A stretch of 64,000 nt of DNA from Archangium sp. (lineage in GTDB: Bacteria > Myxococcota > Myxococcia > Myxococcales > Myxococcaceae). Location: assembly GCA_030681645.1 (NCBI GenBank), contig JAUXRX010000052.1:1-64000 (forward strand), written 5' to 3'. Shown here in pieces: positions 1 through 8,452 of the stretch (within the stretch, counting starts at the first letter, position 1; each line of letters starts with the position of its first letter). The notes beneath the pieces are model-generated. The model saw only the letters and a program-made list of their open reading frames with translations. It did no database searches and was not told the origin of the DNA. A program made the translations under genes and the position numbers.

Positions 1-136
1 TGCTCCGGTCTGTCTCGCGCAGCGTTCCGCTGCTATCGGCTTCACTCCATCACCCGGGTCGTTCCGCCTCGGCCAGACCTCCGCTTTGCTCCGGTCTGTC
101 TCGCGCAGCGTTCCGCTGCTATCGGCTTCACTCCAT
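1..136. repeat. Direct repeat, two 50-bp copies 86 bp apart
   Basis: Bases 1-50 and 87-136 are identical (both begin TGCTCCGGTCTGTCTCGCGC and end CACTCCAT). The first copy touches the window edge, so more copies may lie upstream. The ATG of the DUF3160 gene (135) is formed by the last bases of the second copy, so the array supplies the whole visible leader of that gene. No tRNA fold or convincing ORF was seen in it. Confidence 0.85.
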
Positions 137-1874
137 GAACCTCCTCCTCGCCGTGGTGCTCGCTGGAACGGTCGCGCCCGCCGGCCTCAAGGGCGTCGTC
201 AACGCGGAGAAGGCGAAGAAGCTCCCCGCCGCGGCGAAGGCGGCGCTGGTGCGCGATGGCTTCACCGTCGTCGCCGGCGCCGAGCGCCACTTCTTCTCGC
301 TCTACGATCGCAACGCTTACGAGAAGGTGCCGTCCTTCATCTCCACCGACGTCGTGCTCCACGTCTTCCACGTGCGCTTCGACGACGAGGTGGCCTCGCT
401 CGAGCGGCAGGTCGCCCTGCCCGCGCTCAAGGCCTTCGCCAGCCAGCAGCTCGCCCGCGCGCTCACCACCTGGCCCACGCACCGCGCGCTCGCGCAGTAC
501 CACGCCACCGCGCTCGCCCTGCTGGACCCCACCGCACCGCTCGACCCGCGCGTCGCCAACGTGAAGGACGACGCGGCGAAGCTGGTCGAGGCGAAGGGCC
601 GCGGCTCGGTGGCTGGCTGTCCCGGTGAGCTCGAGCTGTCCTTCTTCAAGCCGCGCGGCCACTACGACCGCTGGGACCTGCACGGCTACTTCCGCGCCGT
701 CACCTTCTACGCGCAGTGCGGCCTGGCCATGAAGGGCGCTGACCTCGGCCGCGCCGTCGACGTGGCGCGCCTGGTCGACGCAGCCGCGCTGAAGGACCTG
801 GAGAAGGTGCTGGCGCTGCAGCGCTTCGTCAGCGGCCCTGCCGATGATCCCGGCCTCGAGACGCTGTCGCCGCACCTCGCGTCACTCCCCGCGTGGCCGG
901 CCGCGGTGCCACCTGCCGCGCTCGAGGCGCTGGCGCAGAAGCTCTCGGCGCTGCCCGCCGCGAAGGTGCCGACGCTCGATGCGCGAGGACCCGTGTTCCG
1001 CCTGCTCGGCGGCTCGTCCACGGCTGATGCAGCGCTGGTCGGCCCCTCGACTCCGCTCGGGGTGAACGGGCCGCCGCCGTCCATCCTCCCCGTGCTCCTG
1101 GCGCTCACGTCGCGCGAGCCGTTCCCTGCAGGCGCGGGGCTCTCTGCCCGCTGGCTCGAGGTGCTGCGCACCCTGCTCACGAAGCCCGAAGGCCAACCCC
1201 CGTTCGCGTCCACCGACGCGTGGGCGAGGCGCATCCAGGTCGCGGCGGCCGGCAGCTACACCGAGCTGCGCCACGACACGCTCCTCTACGTGAAGCAGCC
1301 GATGGTGATGGCCGAGGGCGGCGACTCAGCCGAGCTCCCCGCCACGAAGGTGGGCGGCTACGTCGAGCCGCGCCCCGACGTGTACCGCGCGCTGCTGGTG
1401 CTCACCGCCGAGCTCGCCACCCGCGGCAGCAAGAGCACCGAGCTCGAGGCGTTCTTGCGCTTCCTCGTCGAGGTGTCGGAGCTCGAGCTGGCGAACCAGC
1501 CGTTGCCGAAGGCGATGGACGAGCGGCTGCGCACCATCGGCAGCGAGTTGGAGCACCTCAGCCGCGTACACGGAGACTCGTCTCCCCCGCAGGCGCTGGT
1601 GGCCGACGTCTTCACCGTGGCGTACCCCGATGGCTCGAGCCGCGTGCTGCACGTGGCGACCGGCGACGTCGATGAGCTGTGGGTGGTCGCTCCGCGGGCG
1701 GGGAAGCCGGTGCTGATGCGCGGCGGCGCGTTCTCGTTCTACGAGTTCCTCGCCGAGCCGGGGGAGCGGTTGAACGACAGCCAGTGGATGGAGCGGCTGT
1801 TCGAGAGGCCTCCCGCGCGGCCGGCGTGGGCTCAGCCCATCGCGGTGCCGGTGAAGCCGGTGCGGGCTGACTGA
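135..1874 (+). CDS. Secreted DUF3160-like protein
   Basis: This 579-residue protein begins with a hydrophobic N-terminus (MNLLLAVVLAGTVAPAG) consistent with a signal peptide. The block around residues 54-80 (LYDRNAYEKVPSFISTDVVLHVFH) has the layout of DUF3160 proteins, secreted proteins of unknown function: an NxY segment, then PSF(I/V)(S/T)TD and VLHxFH. The C-terminal part (residues 410-560) keeps the family's blocks of acidic and aromatic residues. Bases 1043-1070 inside the gene are one arm of the family 2 palindromic repeat; they encode GPSTPLGVNG, which looks like an insert rather than family sequence. The start is the ATG at 135, at the end of the upstream direct repeat. The family assignment rests on motif memory. 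Confidence 0.75.
   Translation: MNLLLAVVLAGTVAPAGLKGVVNAEKAKKLPAAAKAALVRDGFTVVAGAERHFFSLYDRNAYEKVPSFISTDVVLHVFHVRFDDEVASLERQVALPALKAFASQQLARALTTWPTHRALAQYHATALALLDPTAPLDPRVANVKDDAAKLVEAKGRGSVAGCPGELELSFFKPRGHYDRWDLHGYFRAVTFYAQCGLAMKGADLGRAVDVARLVDAAALKDLEKVLALQRFVSGPADDPGLETLSPHLASLPAWPAAVPPAALEALAQKLSALPAAKVPTLDARGPVFRLLGGSSTADAALVGPSTPLGVNGPPPSILPVLLALTSREPFPAGAGLSARWLEVLRTLLTKPEGQPPFASTDAWARRIQVAAAGSYTELRHDTLLYVKQPMVMAEGGDSAELPATKVGGYVEPRPDVYRALLVLTAELATRGSKSTELEAFLRFLVEVSELELANQPLPKAMDERLRTIGSELEHLSRVHGDSSPPQALVADVFTVAYPDGSSRVLHVATGDVDELWVVAPRAGKPVLMRGGAFSFYEFLAEPGERLNDSQWMERLFERPPARPAWAQPIAVPVKPVRAD
1043..1070. repeat. Family 2 repeat arm inside a CDS
   Basis: The sequence CTCGACTCCGCTCGGGGTGA plus flanking C and ACGGG matches the right arm of the REPIN-like elements at 12205, 39694 and 57097. 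It lies in frame in the DUF3160 gene and is translated as PSTPLGVNG. Confidence 0.8.
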
Positions 1875-1879
1875 TGGGT

Positions 1880-1947
1880 TTGCCCTCTCCCCCACCCTCT
1901 CTCTCCCGCGAGGCGCGAGTTCGCACTCCCCCTCGGGGAGGGGGAGA
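1880..1947. repeat. Family 1 hairpin repeat after a stop codon
   Basis: The element starts 5 bp after the DUF3160 stop. Its outer arms, TTTGCCCTCTCCCCCACCC and CTCGGGGAGGGGGAGA, can pair, and its inner part has the GAGGCGCGAGTTCGC core shared with copies at 18135 and 52277. It may act as a 3'-end stabiliser or terminator. No T-run follows, so an intrinsic terminator is not shown. Confidence 0.75.
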
Positions 1948-1968
1948 CCGGTAGTACGCTCGAAACTC

Positions 1969-3393
1969 ATGCGAACGATGCTCGCGGTGACGTGTGCGCT
2001 CTTCGCGGCCCAGGGCTGCAAGTCGCAGAAGGTGCTCGCGGTGGAGACGGAGATCGCCGCGGCCAGGGGCCGCCTCGCCTCGCTCGAGAAGCGCAGACAG
2101 GAGCTCGGCGCCGAGAGCCGCCGCCTGCAGGTCGAGCGGAAGACCTTCAGCCACCAGGCCGACGAGGCCGCGCTGGCGAAGGAGCGGCTGGTCGCTGCCG
2201 GGCTCGCCCTGCGCGGGCTCCCCCTTCCCGATGGCGTGCTGCTCGACGAGGCGCTGCGCGCGAAGAGCCCGAAGCTGGGCGAGCTCGCCGCCAGCATCGT
2301 GCAGCGGCAGCTCCCCTGCGCCGACCCCGACGCGCCGCCTGATGATGAAGCCACGGGCCCCGACTGCCTGCCCGCCCCGCTGGCCGACGCCTGCGAAGGC
2401 GTCTCCGCCCGGAAAACGCAGTCGCTCGCCTGGTCCTGCCCGGCCATCGTCCCCACCGACAAGGGCCCGGCCGCCGCGGTGTGTGTCGCCACCGCCGCGC
2501 TCGCCGAGTCCATCTACCCGCTGAGCGCGCCCACCCTCCACGTCGAGGGAGACGTGCTGCGACTGGCGTTCGAGAAGAACGGCCGGCTCGTCGTGGGTGA
2601 CTGGCCCCCGCCCAACGTCGAGGTCTACCGCCCGGAGAACTGGTCGGAGCTGGAGACCTGCGCCGCGGAGAACTCCCACGCCCAGTGCGTTCGCAGTTGC
2701 GATGAGCGGCACGGGCGGCTGGGCGGCTGCGATGACTGGGCCGACGGTTACGAGGGCGGCGGCGAAGGGGAAGAAGACACCGAGCCCTACGAGCTGCGCG
2801 CGGCGAGGGAAGCGGCCGCACGGGCCGAGGCCGAGGCCGCGCAGGCCCGGGACGAGCTGAGCTACCAGGAGTGCCTCGCGGGCTGCGAGACGGGCGAAGA
2901 GGCCGAGCCCGAGCCCATCTCGCGCGTGTCGCTCGCGTACCGGCGCTCGCCTGCGCCCGGGTTGTTTCAGTTCGACGTCGAGCTCTCCGACGAAGACGGC
3001 GGGGTGCCCGCGCACACGGTCCTGATCAGCTTCCCTGCACTGCACGAGGCGTTGGCTGGAGACGCCGAGGCGCCAGGTGAGGACGACACGGTGCGGGAAG
3101 TCGTCACCGCGCTCGACGTGCAGAAGCTCAGCGAGGGCCAGGCCGTCGACGGCAAGCGCATCTTCGCCGGGCTGACGCAGGAGGGGTTTCCGGTGGGCGT
3201 GCGCGCGTCGGTCGACGGGAAGACGCCTCCGATCGACCTCGAGCTCGACGAGGTGTGTGACTTCGCCGAGCACCGGAAGGACTCGGTGATGCTCGAGCGG
3301 TGCGGGGTGGCGAAGGCTGAGCGCGAGGTGGCCAGGGCGAAGGCGGCGGCGAGAGCCGATGGGGGCGTTCGGGACGCGGGGGTGACTCCTTGA
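1969..3393 (+). CDS. Coiled-coil lipoprotein A
   Basis: This 474-residue protein starts with a short lipoprotein signal (MRTMLAVTCALFAAQGC), with Cys17 as the likely lipidated residue. Residues 25-75 are Lys/Arg/Glu-rich with heptad-like spacing (EIAAARGRLASLEKRRQELG), predicting a coiled coil. A second charged helix (about 275-305) follows an acidic Gly/Glu stretch. Several Cys pairs lie between residues 220 and 315 (for example CVRSC, CLAGC). The next gene overlaps it by four bases and has the same plan, so the two probably form a pair, perhaps in an envelope complex. No named family was recognised. Confidence 0.8.
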   Translation: MRTMLAVTCALFAAQGCKSQKVLAVETEIAAARGRLASLEKRRQELGAESRRLQVERKTFSHQADEAALAKERLVAAGLALRGLPLPDGVLLDEALRAKSPKLGELAASIVQRQLPCADPDAPPDDEATGPDCLPAPLADACEGVSARKTQSLAWSCPAIVPTDKGPAAAVCVATAALAESIYPLSAPTLHVEGDVLRLAFEKNGRLVVGDWPPPNVEVYRPENWSELETCAAENSHAQCVRSCDERHGRLGGCDDWADGYEGGGEGEEDTEPYELRAAREAAARAEAEAAQARDELSYQECLAGCETGEEAEPEPISRVSLAYRRSPAPGLFQFDVELSDEDGGVPAHTVLISFPALHEALAGDAEAPGEDDTVREVVTALDVQKLSEGQAVDGKRIFAGLTQEGFPVGVRASVDGKTPPIDLELDEVCDFAEHRKDSVMLERCGVAKAEREVARAKAAARADGGVRDAGVTP

Positions 3394-4400
3394 GGCGCCC
3401 AATCGATGTCCGCCCTCTGGTCCTCTTCTCATTGCTCCTGCTCAGCGCGTGCAACCGCGCGCTGCCCGAGCGCGAAGCCGAGCTCGCGGCGCTGCGTCGC
3501 GACGAAGCGCACCTCGCCGCCCAGCTCAACCTGCTCACCCGCAACGTCACCTCGCTGCGCGCCAGCACCCAGGGCGAGGAGAACCGCTCGCGCACCAACG
3601 CCGCCGCGCTGCGCGAGCTCCAGGTGGAGCAGGTCGAGACCTGGAAGGGCGAAGCCGACGCCCTCGCGGCGAAGAAGGCCGCCGTGAAGCTGCCGCCCAA
3701 CCTCGCTGCCGCGCTCGACCTCGCCCAGTCGATCGCCGGCGGCGAGACGCTCGAGAAGCGCTTCGCCCGCGGCCTCACCGCGAAGGACCCCGCCTCGCTG
3801 GCGAAGGTGCTCGAGTACTGGGAAACGAACTGGCTCGCGCTCAACCACCCCGAGGAAGAAGAGCCCGAGCCGAAGGTGTGTCCGACCACGCGCTCGCTGA
3901 GCTGCACGCCCATCGACGACGACAGCTTGTGGTGTCCCGACCCGGAGCAGTCCGCGGCGTGGGCGCTGCTGCTCGACAACGGCTCGCTCACCGTGGGCCG
4001 CCTGGGCGCCGGACAGGGGCACGTGGTCGATGCACGGCTCGCGCCGCGGGTGTGGCTCACCCGCCTGGGCGATGCCGAGGGAGGAACCGGTGCGCTCTTC
4101 CTGCACACCCTGCGCGGCGGCTCGTTCCAGACGCAGTGGCAGGCGCGCCTCACGCGCGACGGCGTGCACCTCGAGTCGCTCAAGGCGAACTTCGACGAAG
4201 ACCCGTTCACCGAGGGGCTGTTCTGGACGAAGGAAGACCTGCTCTTCGCCGACCCCACCTCGCGCGACGACGTCACCCTGCTGAGGGATCTCCAGGCCTG
4301 TGACGCGCTCGCGCTGCTCGAGGGGGTGCCTGCACCGGTGCGAGAACGGTGCCGCGCGCTGAAGGCGCCTCCAGTGGCAGTGGACGCCGGCGTACCCTGA
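3390..4400 (+). CDS. Coiled-coil lipoprotein B
   Basis: This 336-residue protein starts at a TTG that overlaps the stop of the previous gene (TTGA), the only start that leaves the signal peptide in frame: MRRPIDVRPLVLFSLLLLSAC, with the lipobox LLSAC. Residues 25-75 form a predicted coiled coil (REAELAALRRDEAHLAAQLN). The rest is a mixed alpha/beta region with a CPTTRSLSC pair near residue 170. The layout matches lipoprotein A: lipobox, coiled coil, C-terminal domain ending in a VDAG-type tail. This suggests duplication followed by divergence and translational coupling. The function is unknown. Confidence 0.8.
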   Translation: MRRPIDVRPLVLFSLLLLSACNRALPEREAELAALRRDEAHLAAQLNLLTRNVTSLRASTQGEENRSRTNAAALRELQVEQVETWKGEADALAAKKAAVKLPPNLAAALDLAQSIAGGETLEKRFARGLTAKDPASLAKVLEYWETNWLALNHPEEEEPEPKVCPTTRSLSCTPIDDDSLWCPDPEQSAAWALLLDNGSLTVGRLGAGQGHVVDARLAPRVWLTRLGDAEGGTGALFLHTLRGGSFQTQWQARLTRDGVHLESLKANFDEDPFTEGLFWTKEDLLFADPTSRDDVTLLRDLQACDALALLEGVPAPVRERCRALKAPPVAVDAGVP

Positions 4401-4516
4401 AAACAGGGGCGGGCTGTTTCGCCACGGCCCGCAGCAGTAGACCTGAACATGCGCCGACGCCTCCGCCGGCACCGCTCCGGTACGAACTGCCGGATTTTGG
4501 GAAGTGGAGGACTTCT

Positions 4517-6013
4517 ATGAACACCCTGGCCCGCGTCGTGGCGCTCTGCGCCGTGTGCAGCTCGGTCTCTCTCGCAGCCGTTCCCGGCAGTACCGTCAAA
4601 GCCGAAGACTCGTCGTTGTCGTGTCTCCCCGCAGCGAAGCCGTTCTTCAACCGGGCGTGGGAAGCGCTCTCGAACGTTCACCTCGACGAGGCGCGTGAGC
4701 TCTTTTCCCAGACGGTCGCGGTCGACCCCGGCTGCACGCTCGCGTGGGCTCACCTGGGCGCGGTGACGCCGGGCGCCAACGGCCGCCGCATGGTGGACGA
4801 CGCGGTGGCGAACAGCGCCGCGCTGGGAGAGGTCGAGCGGCTGCAGGTGCTCGCGCTCGCCGCCCAGCACCGGGGCGACCAGGAGCAGGCGCTGTCGTTG
4901 ATGCGCTCGGCGTTGAGCTACGCGCCGCGCTCGTACGAGCTCAACTTCGCCGTGGCCCAGCGCGCCGGCGTGCTGCGCCTGTGGGAGGCGATGGTGGCGC
5001 CCGCCCAGCGCGCGACGGAGCTCGCCCCCGAGCGGGGCTCAGGCTGGAACCTGCTCGGCTACGCGCACGTCGGCCTGAAGCATCACCAGGAGGCGGTGGC
5101 CGCCTTCCGCCGCTACGCCGAGGTCGCGCCGATGGAGCCGAACGCGCACGACTCGCTCGGCGACGCGCTGCTGGCGAACAACCAGCTCGACGAAGCGCGC
5201 GCCGCCTACCAGCGCGCGCTCGACAGCTCGGGGGGCAGCTTCTGGGCGTCGGGCCACGGCGTGGCCACGGTGTGCGCGCTGCAGGGTGACTGGTTCTGCG
5301 CGCGCGCGGCGATCGAGAAGGCGCGCCGCTCGGCGCCGGAGCTCGACGACCGGCTCCGCCTGATGGAATGGACCGCGTGGAGCTACCTGGCCGACGCTCA
5401 ACCGGGCGAGGCGTACCGCGCGCTCGACGAGCTCGAGCAGGACGCGCGGCGCATGGGCCTCGAGGCGCGGGTGGCCGACGCGCGGTTGCTGCGGGGCCGC
5501 TTCCTCCTGAGCCAGGGCCGCTACCGCGACGCGCTCACCAAGTTCATCGTGCTGGGCCCGCAGAAGTTCCCCACGCTCAATGACGGGCAGCGGTTGATCA
5601 TCGAAGCACAGCGGCTGCACGGCATCGTCGAGGCGCAGGCGCGGCTGGGCAACGTGAGCGACGCCGAGAAGACGCTCACCTCGCTGCGCACGCTCTTCGA
5701 GGCGCGGCCGCGCGACGTGATGGGCCTCGACGCGATGGCGCACGCGCGCGGGCTCATCGCCCTGCAGCGCAAGGACCCGGCGCGGGCCATCAGCGCCTTC
5801 ATGCAGTGCTCGGAAGGCTACGACGCGTGCAGGCTCAACCTCGCCGAGGCGCAGGAGGCCGCGGGCGACCCTGCAGAGGCCGCCCGCACGCGGACGCTCA
5901 TCCGCGCCGCGAACCACCGCGACCCGGAGTACTGGTGGGTGCATGAGCGCGCGTCCATCAGCCGCAAGGACGCAGAGCCGAGAGCGATGGAAGAAGACCG
6001 CTCCGCCTGGTGA
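4517..6013 (+). CDS. Periplasmic TPR-repeat protein
   Basis: The 498-residue protein begins at ATG 4517 behind a GGAGG-like site (4506-4511). The reading frame is open further upstream, but that part lacks signal-peptide character. Residues 1-21 (MNTLARVVALCAVCSSVSLAA) are a signal peptide. Repeated helix pairs with TPR spacing follow, for example AWEALSNVHLDEARELFSQT, GWNLLGYAHVGLKHHQEAVA and AHDSLGDALLANNQLDEARA, each about 34 residues apart. TPR arrays usually scaffold protein complexes. No catalytic domain was seen. Confidence 0.85.
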   Translation: MNTLARVVALCAVCSSVSLAAVPGSTVKAEDSSLSCLPAAKPFFNRAWEALSNVHLDEARELFSQTVAVDPGCTLAWAHLGAVTPGANGRRMVDDAVANSAALGEVERLQVLALAAQHRGDQEQALSLMRSALSYAPRSYELNFAVAQRAGVLRLWEAMVAPAQRATELAPERGSGWNLLGYAHVGLKHHQEAVAAFRRYAEVAPMEPNAHDSLGDALLANNQLDEARAAYQRALDSSGGSFWASGHGVATVCALQGDWFCARAAIEKARRSAPELDDRLRLMEWTAWSYLADAQPGEAYRALDELEQDARRMGLEARVADARLLRGRFLLSQGRYRDALTKFIVLGPQKFPTLNDGQRLIIEAQRLHGIVEAQARLGNVSDAEKTLTSLRTLFEARPRDVMGLDAMAHARGLIALQRKDPARAISAFMQCSEGYDACRLNLAEAQEAAGDPAEAARTRTLIRAANHRDPEYWWVHERASISRKDAEPRAMEEDRSAW

Positions 6014-6020
6014 GGGGCCT

Positions 6021-6047
6021 CCGTCCACCCCGAGCGGAGTCGACGGG
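6021..6047. repeat. Family 2 repeat, single left-type arm
   Basis: The string CACCCCGAGCGGAGTCGACG in the 36-bp gap between the convergent TPR and hydrolase genes matches one arm of the family 2 element. No opposite arm follows, so it is a solo arm. Confidence 0.65.
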
Positions 6048-6049
6048 CC

Positions 6050-6820
6050 TCACGGCTCACTGACGAAGGAGAACACGCCGTCCTGCACGGCCTCGTCGTC
6101 CCAGAGGTCGTTGTGGTGACGGCCCTGCGCCGCGATGAACTTCGCGCCCGGGATGAGAGCGGACAACTCCTTGCCGAGCGCGAACGGAATCACCTCGTCA
6201 TCGGTGCCGTGGATGATCAACGTGGGCACCTTCACCGCGCCCGCCCGCGAACGCGAGTCGAAGCGATCTCGCATCAACAACCGCACGGGCAGCCAACCGA
6301 ACACGCTCGCGGCCACGTCGGGCAGCGAGGTGTACGGAGAGAGCAACACCAACCGCGTGCCCCAGCCCTTCTCGAGCATGGCGACGGCCACGCCGGTGCC
6401 CACGCTCTGCCCCTCGAGCACGAGGCGTGAGCGGTCGACCTTCATCGCTCCGGTGAGGTGTCGCAGCGCTGCGTCGGCCGCTGCGGTGAGCGACTCTTCG
6501 GAAGGCTCACCCGGCGCGCCCGGGTAGCCCGGGTACTCCACCGCGACGAACGAGCAGCCGTGCTCGGCCCACGCCTGGCCCAGCCACGAGAGGTGCGCGA
6601 CCTGCTCGCCGTTGCCGTGAAAGTGCACCACCACCGGCCCGTCACCCGGGGCCCAGCGCGCGAGCACGAACGTGCCGTCGGGGATCTGCACGCGCTCGAG
6701 ATCGACGGGCGTGGCGAGCTCCTTCGGCGCGGGGAAGAGCAGGCTGCGCTGCACCACGAAGAGCAGGCCGCACAGGCCGAGGTACAGCGTCGCGACGATC
6801 GCCAGCAGGGTGAGGGCCAT
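6050..6820 (-). CDS. Membrane-anchored alpha/beta hydrolase, BEM46/ABHD-like
   Basis: The protein of about 256 residues has an N-terminal membrane segment (MALTLLAIVATLYLGLCGLL) followed by the FxVQRSLLFPAP stretch typical of BEM46/YfhR-type hydrolases. The oxyanion-side motif is HFHGNGEQ, the nucleophile elbow is GQSVG, the acid is in HGTDDEVIP, and the catalytic His lies in GRHHNDLWD. The triad therefore looks complete. The start is ambiguous: ATG 6820 is used here, a GTG three codons upstream (giving VKRM) is equally possible, and the longest frame reaches 6871. The substrate is not predictable. It converges on the TPR gene. Confidence 0.85.
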   Translation of the reverse strand: MALTLLAIVATLYLGLCGLLFVVQRSLLFPAPKELATPVDLERVQIPDGTFVLARWAPGDGPVVVHFHGNGEQVAHLSWLGQAWAEHGCSFVAVEYPGYPGAPGEPSEESLTAAADAALRHLTGAMKVDRSRLVLEGQSVGTGVAVAMLEKGWGTRLVLLSPYTSLPDVAASVFGWLPVRLLMRDRFDSRSRAGAVKVPTLIIHGTDDEVIPFALGKELSALIPGAKFIAAQGRHHNDLWDDEAVQDGVFSFVSEP

Positions 6821-6965
6821 GCGCTTCACGGAAGCGAACGGTACCCCGTCGCAGCGGTGGCCGTGCTCCACTTCGCCGCCATGGCCGGGGAGGACACCCT
6901 CGAGACTCGTCGCGCCCTGTCGGTGACCGCAGGACTGTGGGCCCTCCTCTTCGGGCCCTTCGCGA

Positions 6966-7808
6966 TCACCTCGTCAGGCTCTCGCTGAGCTCCCACAACC
7001 GCTTCGCGGCTTCGTCGTCCTGCGCGCGGCGCGAGGGCAGCACCGCCTTCGACTTGGTGAAGTAGCGGCCGGTGAGGCCCTCCACCTCGGGCGAGGCCGC
7101 CAGGAAGATGCTGGTGCGCGCGCCCTTCTCGGGGCTGATGCCGAACACCGAGACGAAGGCGTTGGCGACCTTGCCGAAGGCGCCGGGCTTGTTGATGAAG
7201 TCAGACGCCACCATGCCCGGGTGCAGCGCGTTGGCGGTGATGCGCTTGCTGGCCACCCGCCGCGCGAGCTCCCGGGTGAAGAGGATGTTCATCAGCTTCG
7301 AGCGCGCGTACGCCCCGAAGCTCGAATACGAGCGCTCGCTTTGCAGGTCGTCGAAGTCGAGCCCCACGCTGCGGTGCGCGTCGGACGAGACGTTGACGAT
7401 GCGCGACGGCGCGGCCTTCTCGAGCGCGGGCAGCAGCAGCTTCGTGAGCAGGAAGGGCCCCAGGTGATTCATGGCGAAGGTGAGCTCGAGGCCCTCGGCC
7501 GTCACCTCGCGCTTCAGGTTGATCGCGCCCACGTTGTTGATCAGCACGTGCAGCTTGCTGGTGCGGCCCAGGAATTCCTCGGCCAGCGTGCGCACGCCCG
7601 AGAGCAGCGAGAGGTCTGCGAGCAGGAACTCGAGCTGCTGGTTGCCGCTGGTGGCCTTGAGCTCGTCGCACACCCGCTTCGTCTTCTGTGCGTTGCGCCC
7701 CACGATGACCAGGTGCGCGCCGAGCTTCGCGATGCCCAGCGCCGTCTCGAGGCCGATGCCCGCGGTCGCGCCCGTCACCAGCACCGTCTTGCCCTTGAGT
7801 TCGCTCAT
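6966..7808 (-). CDS. Short-chain dehydrogenase/reductase, retinol-dehydrogenase-like
   Basis: This 280-residue classical SDR has the NAD(P) motif TGATAGIG at residues 12-19, the structural NNVG motif (Val where NNAG is usual), the catalytic Ser in VNVSSDAH and YARSK as the catalytic YxxxK. The stretch NHLGPFLLTKLLLP and the C-terminal LHPGMV fit the RDH/WWOX-like subgroup acting on lipids or long-chain alcohols. The start is ATG 7808, since upstream codons in the frame do not look like SDR sequence. The family 3 palindromic element lies just upstream. Confidence 0.9.
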   Translation of the reverse strand: MSELKGKTVLVTGATAGIGLETALGIAKLGAHLVIVGRNAQKTKRVCDELKATSGNQQLEFLLADLSLLSGVRTLAEEFLGRTSKLHVLINNVGAINLKREVTAEGLELTFAMNHLGPFLLTKLLLPALEKAAPSRIVNVSSDAHRSVGLDFDDLQSERSYSSFGAYARSKLMNILFTRELARRVASKRITANALHPGMVASDFINKPGAFGKVANAFVSVFGISPEKGARTSIFLAASPEVEGLTGRYFTKSKAVLPSRRAQDDEAAKRLWELSESLTR

Positions 7809-7832
7809 CGGGGCGCGTGCGTAGCGCGACTC

Positions 7833-7948
7833 AAAAGGGGACAGGCTACTTAATTGCCTGTCGCCCCCCACGCGCTCTTCGGGCGACCTGGCGGGAAGCG
7901 TGGCGCCCGCTCACCGCGCCCGACGGGAAAAGCAGCCTGTCCCCTTTT
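7833..7948. repeat. Family 3 inverted-repeat element
   Basis: AAAAGGGGACAGGCT at 7833-7847 is perfectly inverted at 7934-7948 (AGCCTGTCCCCTTTT), enclosing about 86 bp. The right arm ends at the stop codon of the CBS gene (7949-7951). The arms resemble the AAAGGGGACAGGCT repeats often seen scattered in bacterial genomes and sometimes linked to REP-associated transposases. That link is recalled, not shown here. No transposase lies nearby. Confidence 0.8.
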
Positions 7949-8359
7949 TCAGGGCTGCGCTTTGAGCCAGCTCTTCATCACGTCGATCGGCGTGATGATG
8001 CCGACCAGCTTGATGCCGTCGACCACCGGCAGCGCGCCGTACTTCTTCTCCACCATCAGCTTCATCGCGTCTTGCAGGCGCTGGGTGGGCCCGATGGTCG
8101 CGGGCGACTTGATCATGATGCGCTCGACCGAGGTCGAGTCGAGCTGGCCCTCGGCCTTCTCGTGATCTCCGCCAAACAACGGAGACGGCGCCGCGCGGCG
8201 CAGGTCTCGATCGGTCACCATACCGATGAGCCTCCCGGTGGCGTCGACCACGGGCAGGTGGCGAATGCGCTTCATCGCCATCAACTCCATCGCGCCCTGC
8301 AGCGATTCCTGAACCGTGATGGTGATGGGCTTCGGCGTCATCGAGTCGCGGACGTGCAT
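7949..8359 (-). CDS. Tandem CBS-domain protein
   Basis: This 136-residue protein consists of two CBS domains and little else. The first (residues 1-60) contains MTPKPITITVQESLQGA, HLPVVDATGRLIGMVTDRDL; the second (75-133) contains RIMIKSPATIGPTQRLQDA and ALPVVDGIKLVGIITPIDV. Such stand-alone pairs bind adenosyl ligands (AMP, ATP, SAM) and regulate partner proteins. The 20-residue linker between the domains is acidic. No partner enzyme adjoins it; the amidohydrolase upstream is 93 bp away. Confidence 0.92.
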   Translation of the reverse strand: MHVRDSMTPKPITITVQESLQGAMELMAMKRIRHLPVVDATGRLIGMVTDRDLRRAAPSPLFGGDHEKAEGQLDSTSVERIMIKSPATIGPTQRLQDAMKLMVEKKYGALPVVDGIKLVGIITPIDVMKSWLKAQP

Positions 8360-8409
8360 GCGGTCGGCATCGTCGCACAGCCCGCGGACGGCTCCGAAGA
8401 CTTCTGCGT

Positions 8410-8428
8410 CCCTCGACTCCGCTCGGTG
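8410..8428. repeat. Family 2 repeat fragment
   Basis: CCCTCGACTCCGCTCGGTG, lying between the amidohydrolase stop and the CBS start, matches the right arm of the family 2 element but diverges after 18 bases. Confidence 0.55.
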
Positions 8429-8452
8429 CTCCGCTCCGGGAGTACCGGGGAC

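Noticed and set aside
4401..4516. AAACAG/CTGTTT stem as a terminator after lipoprotein B
   Set aside because: Only a 6-bp stem with no T-run; too weak to annotate.
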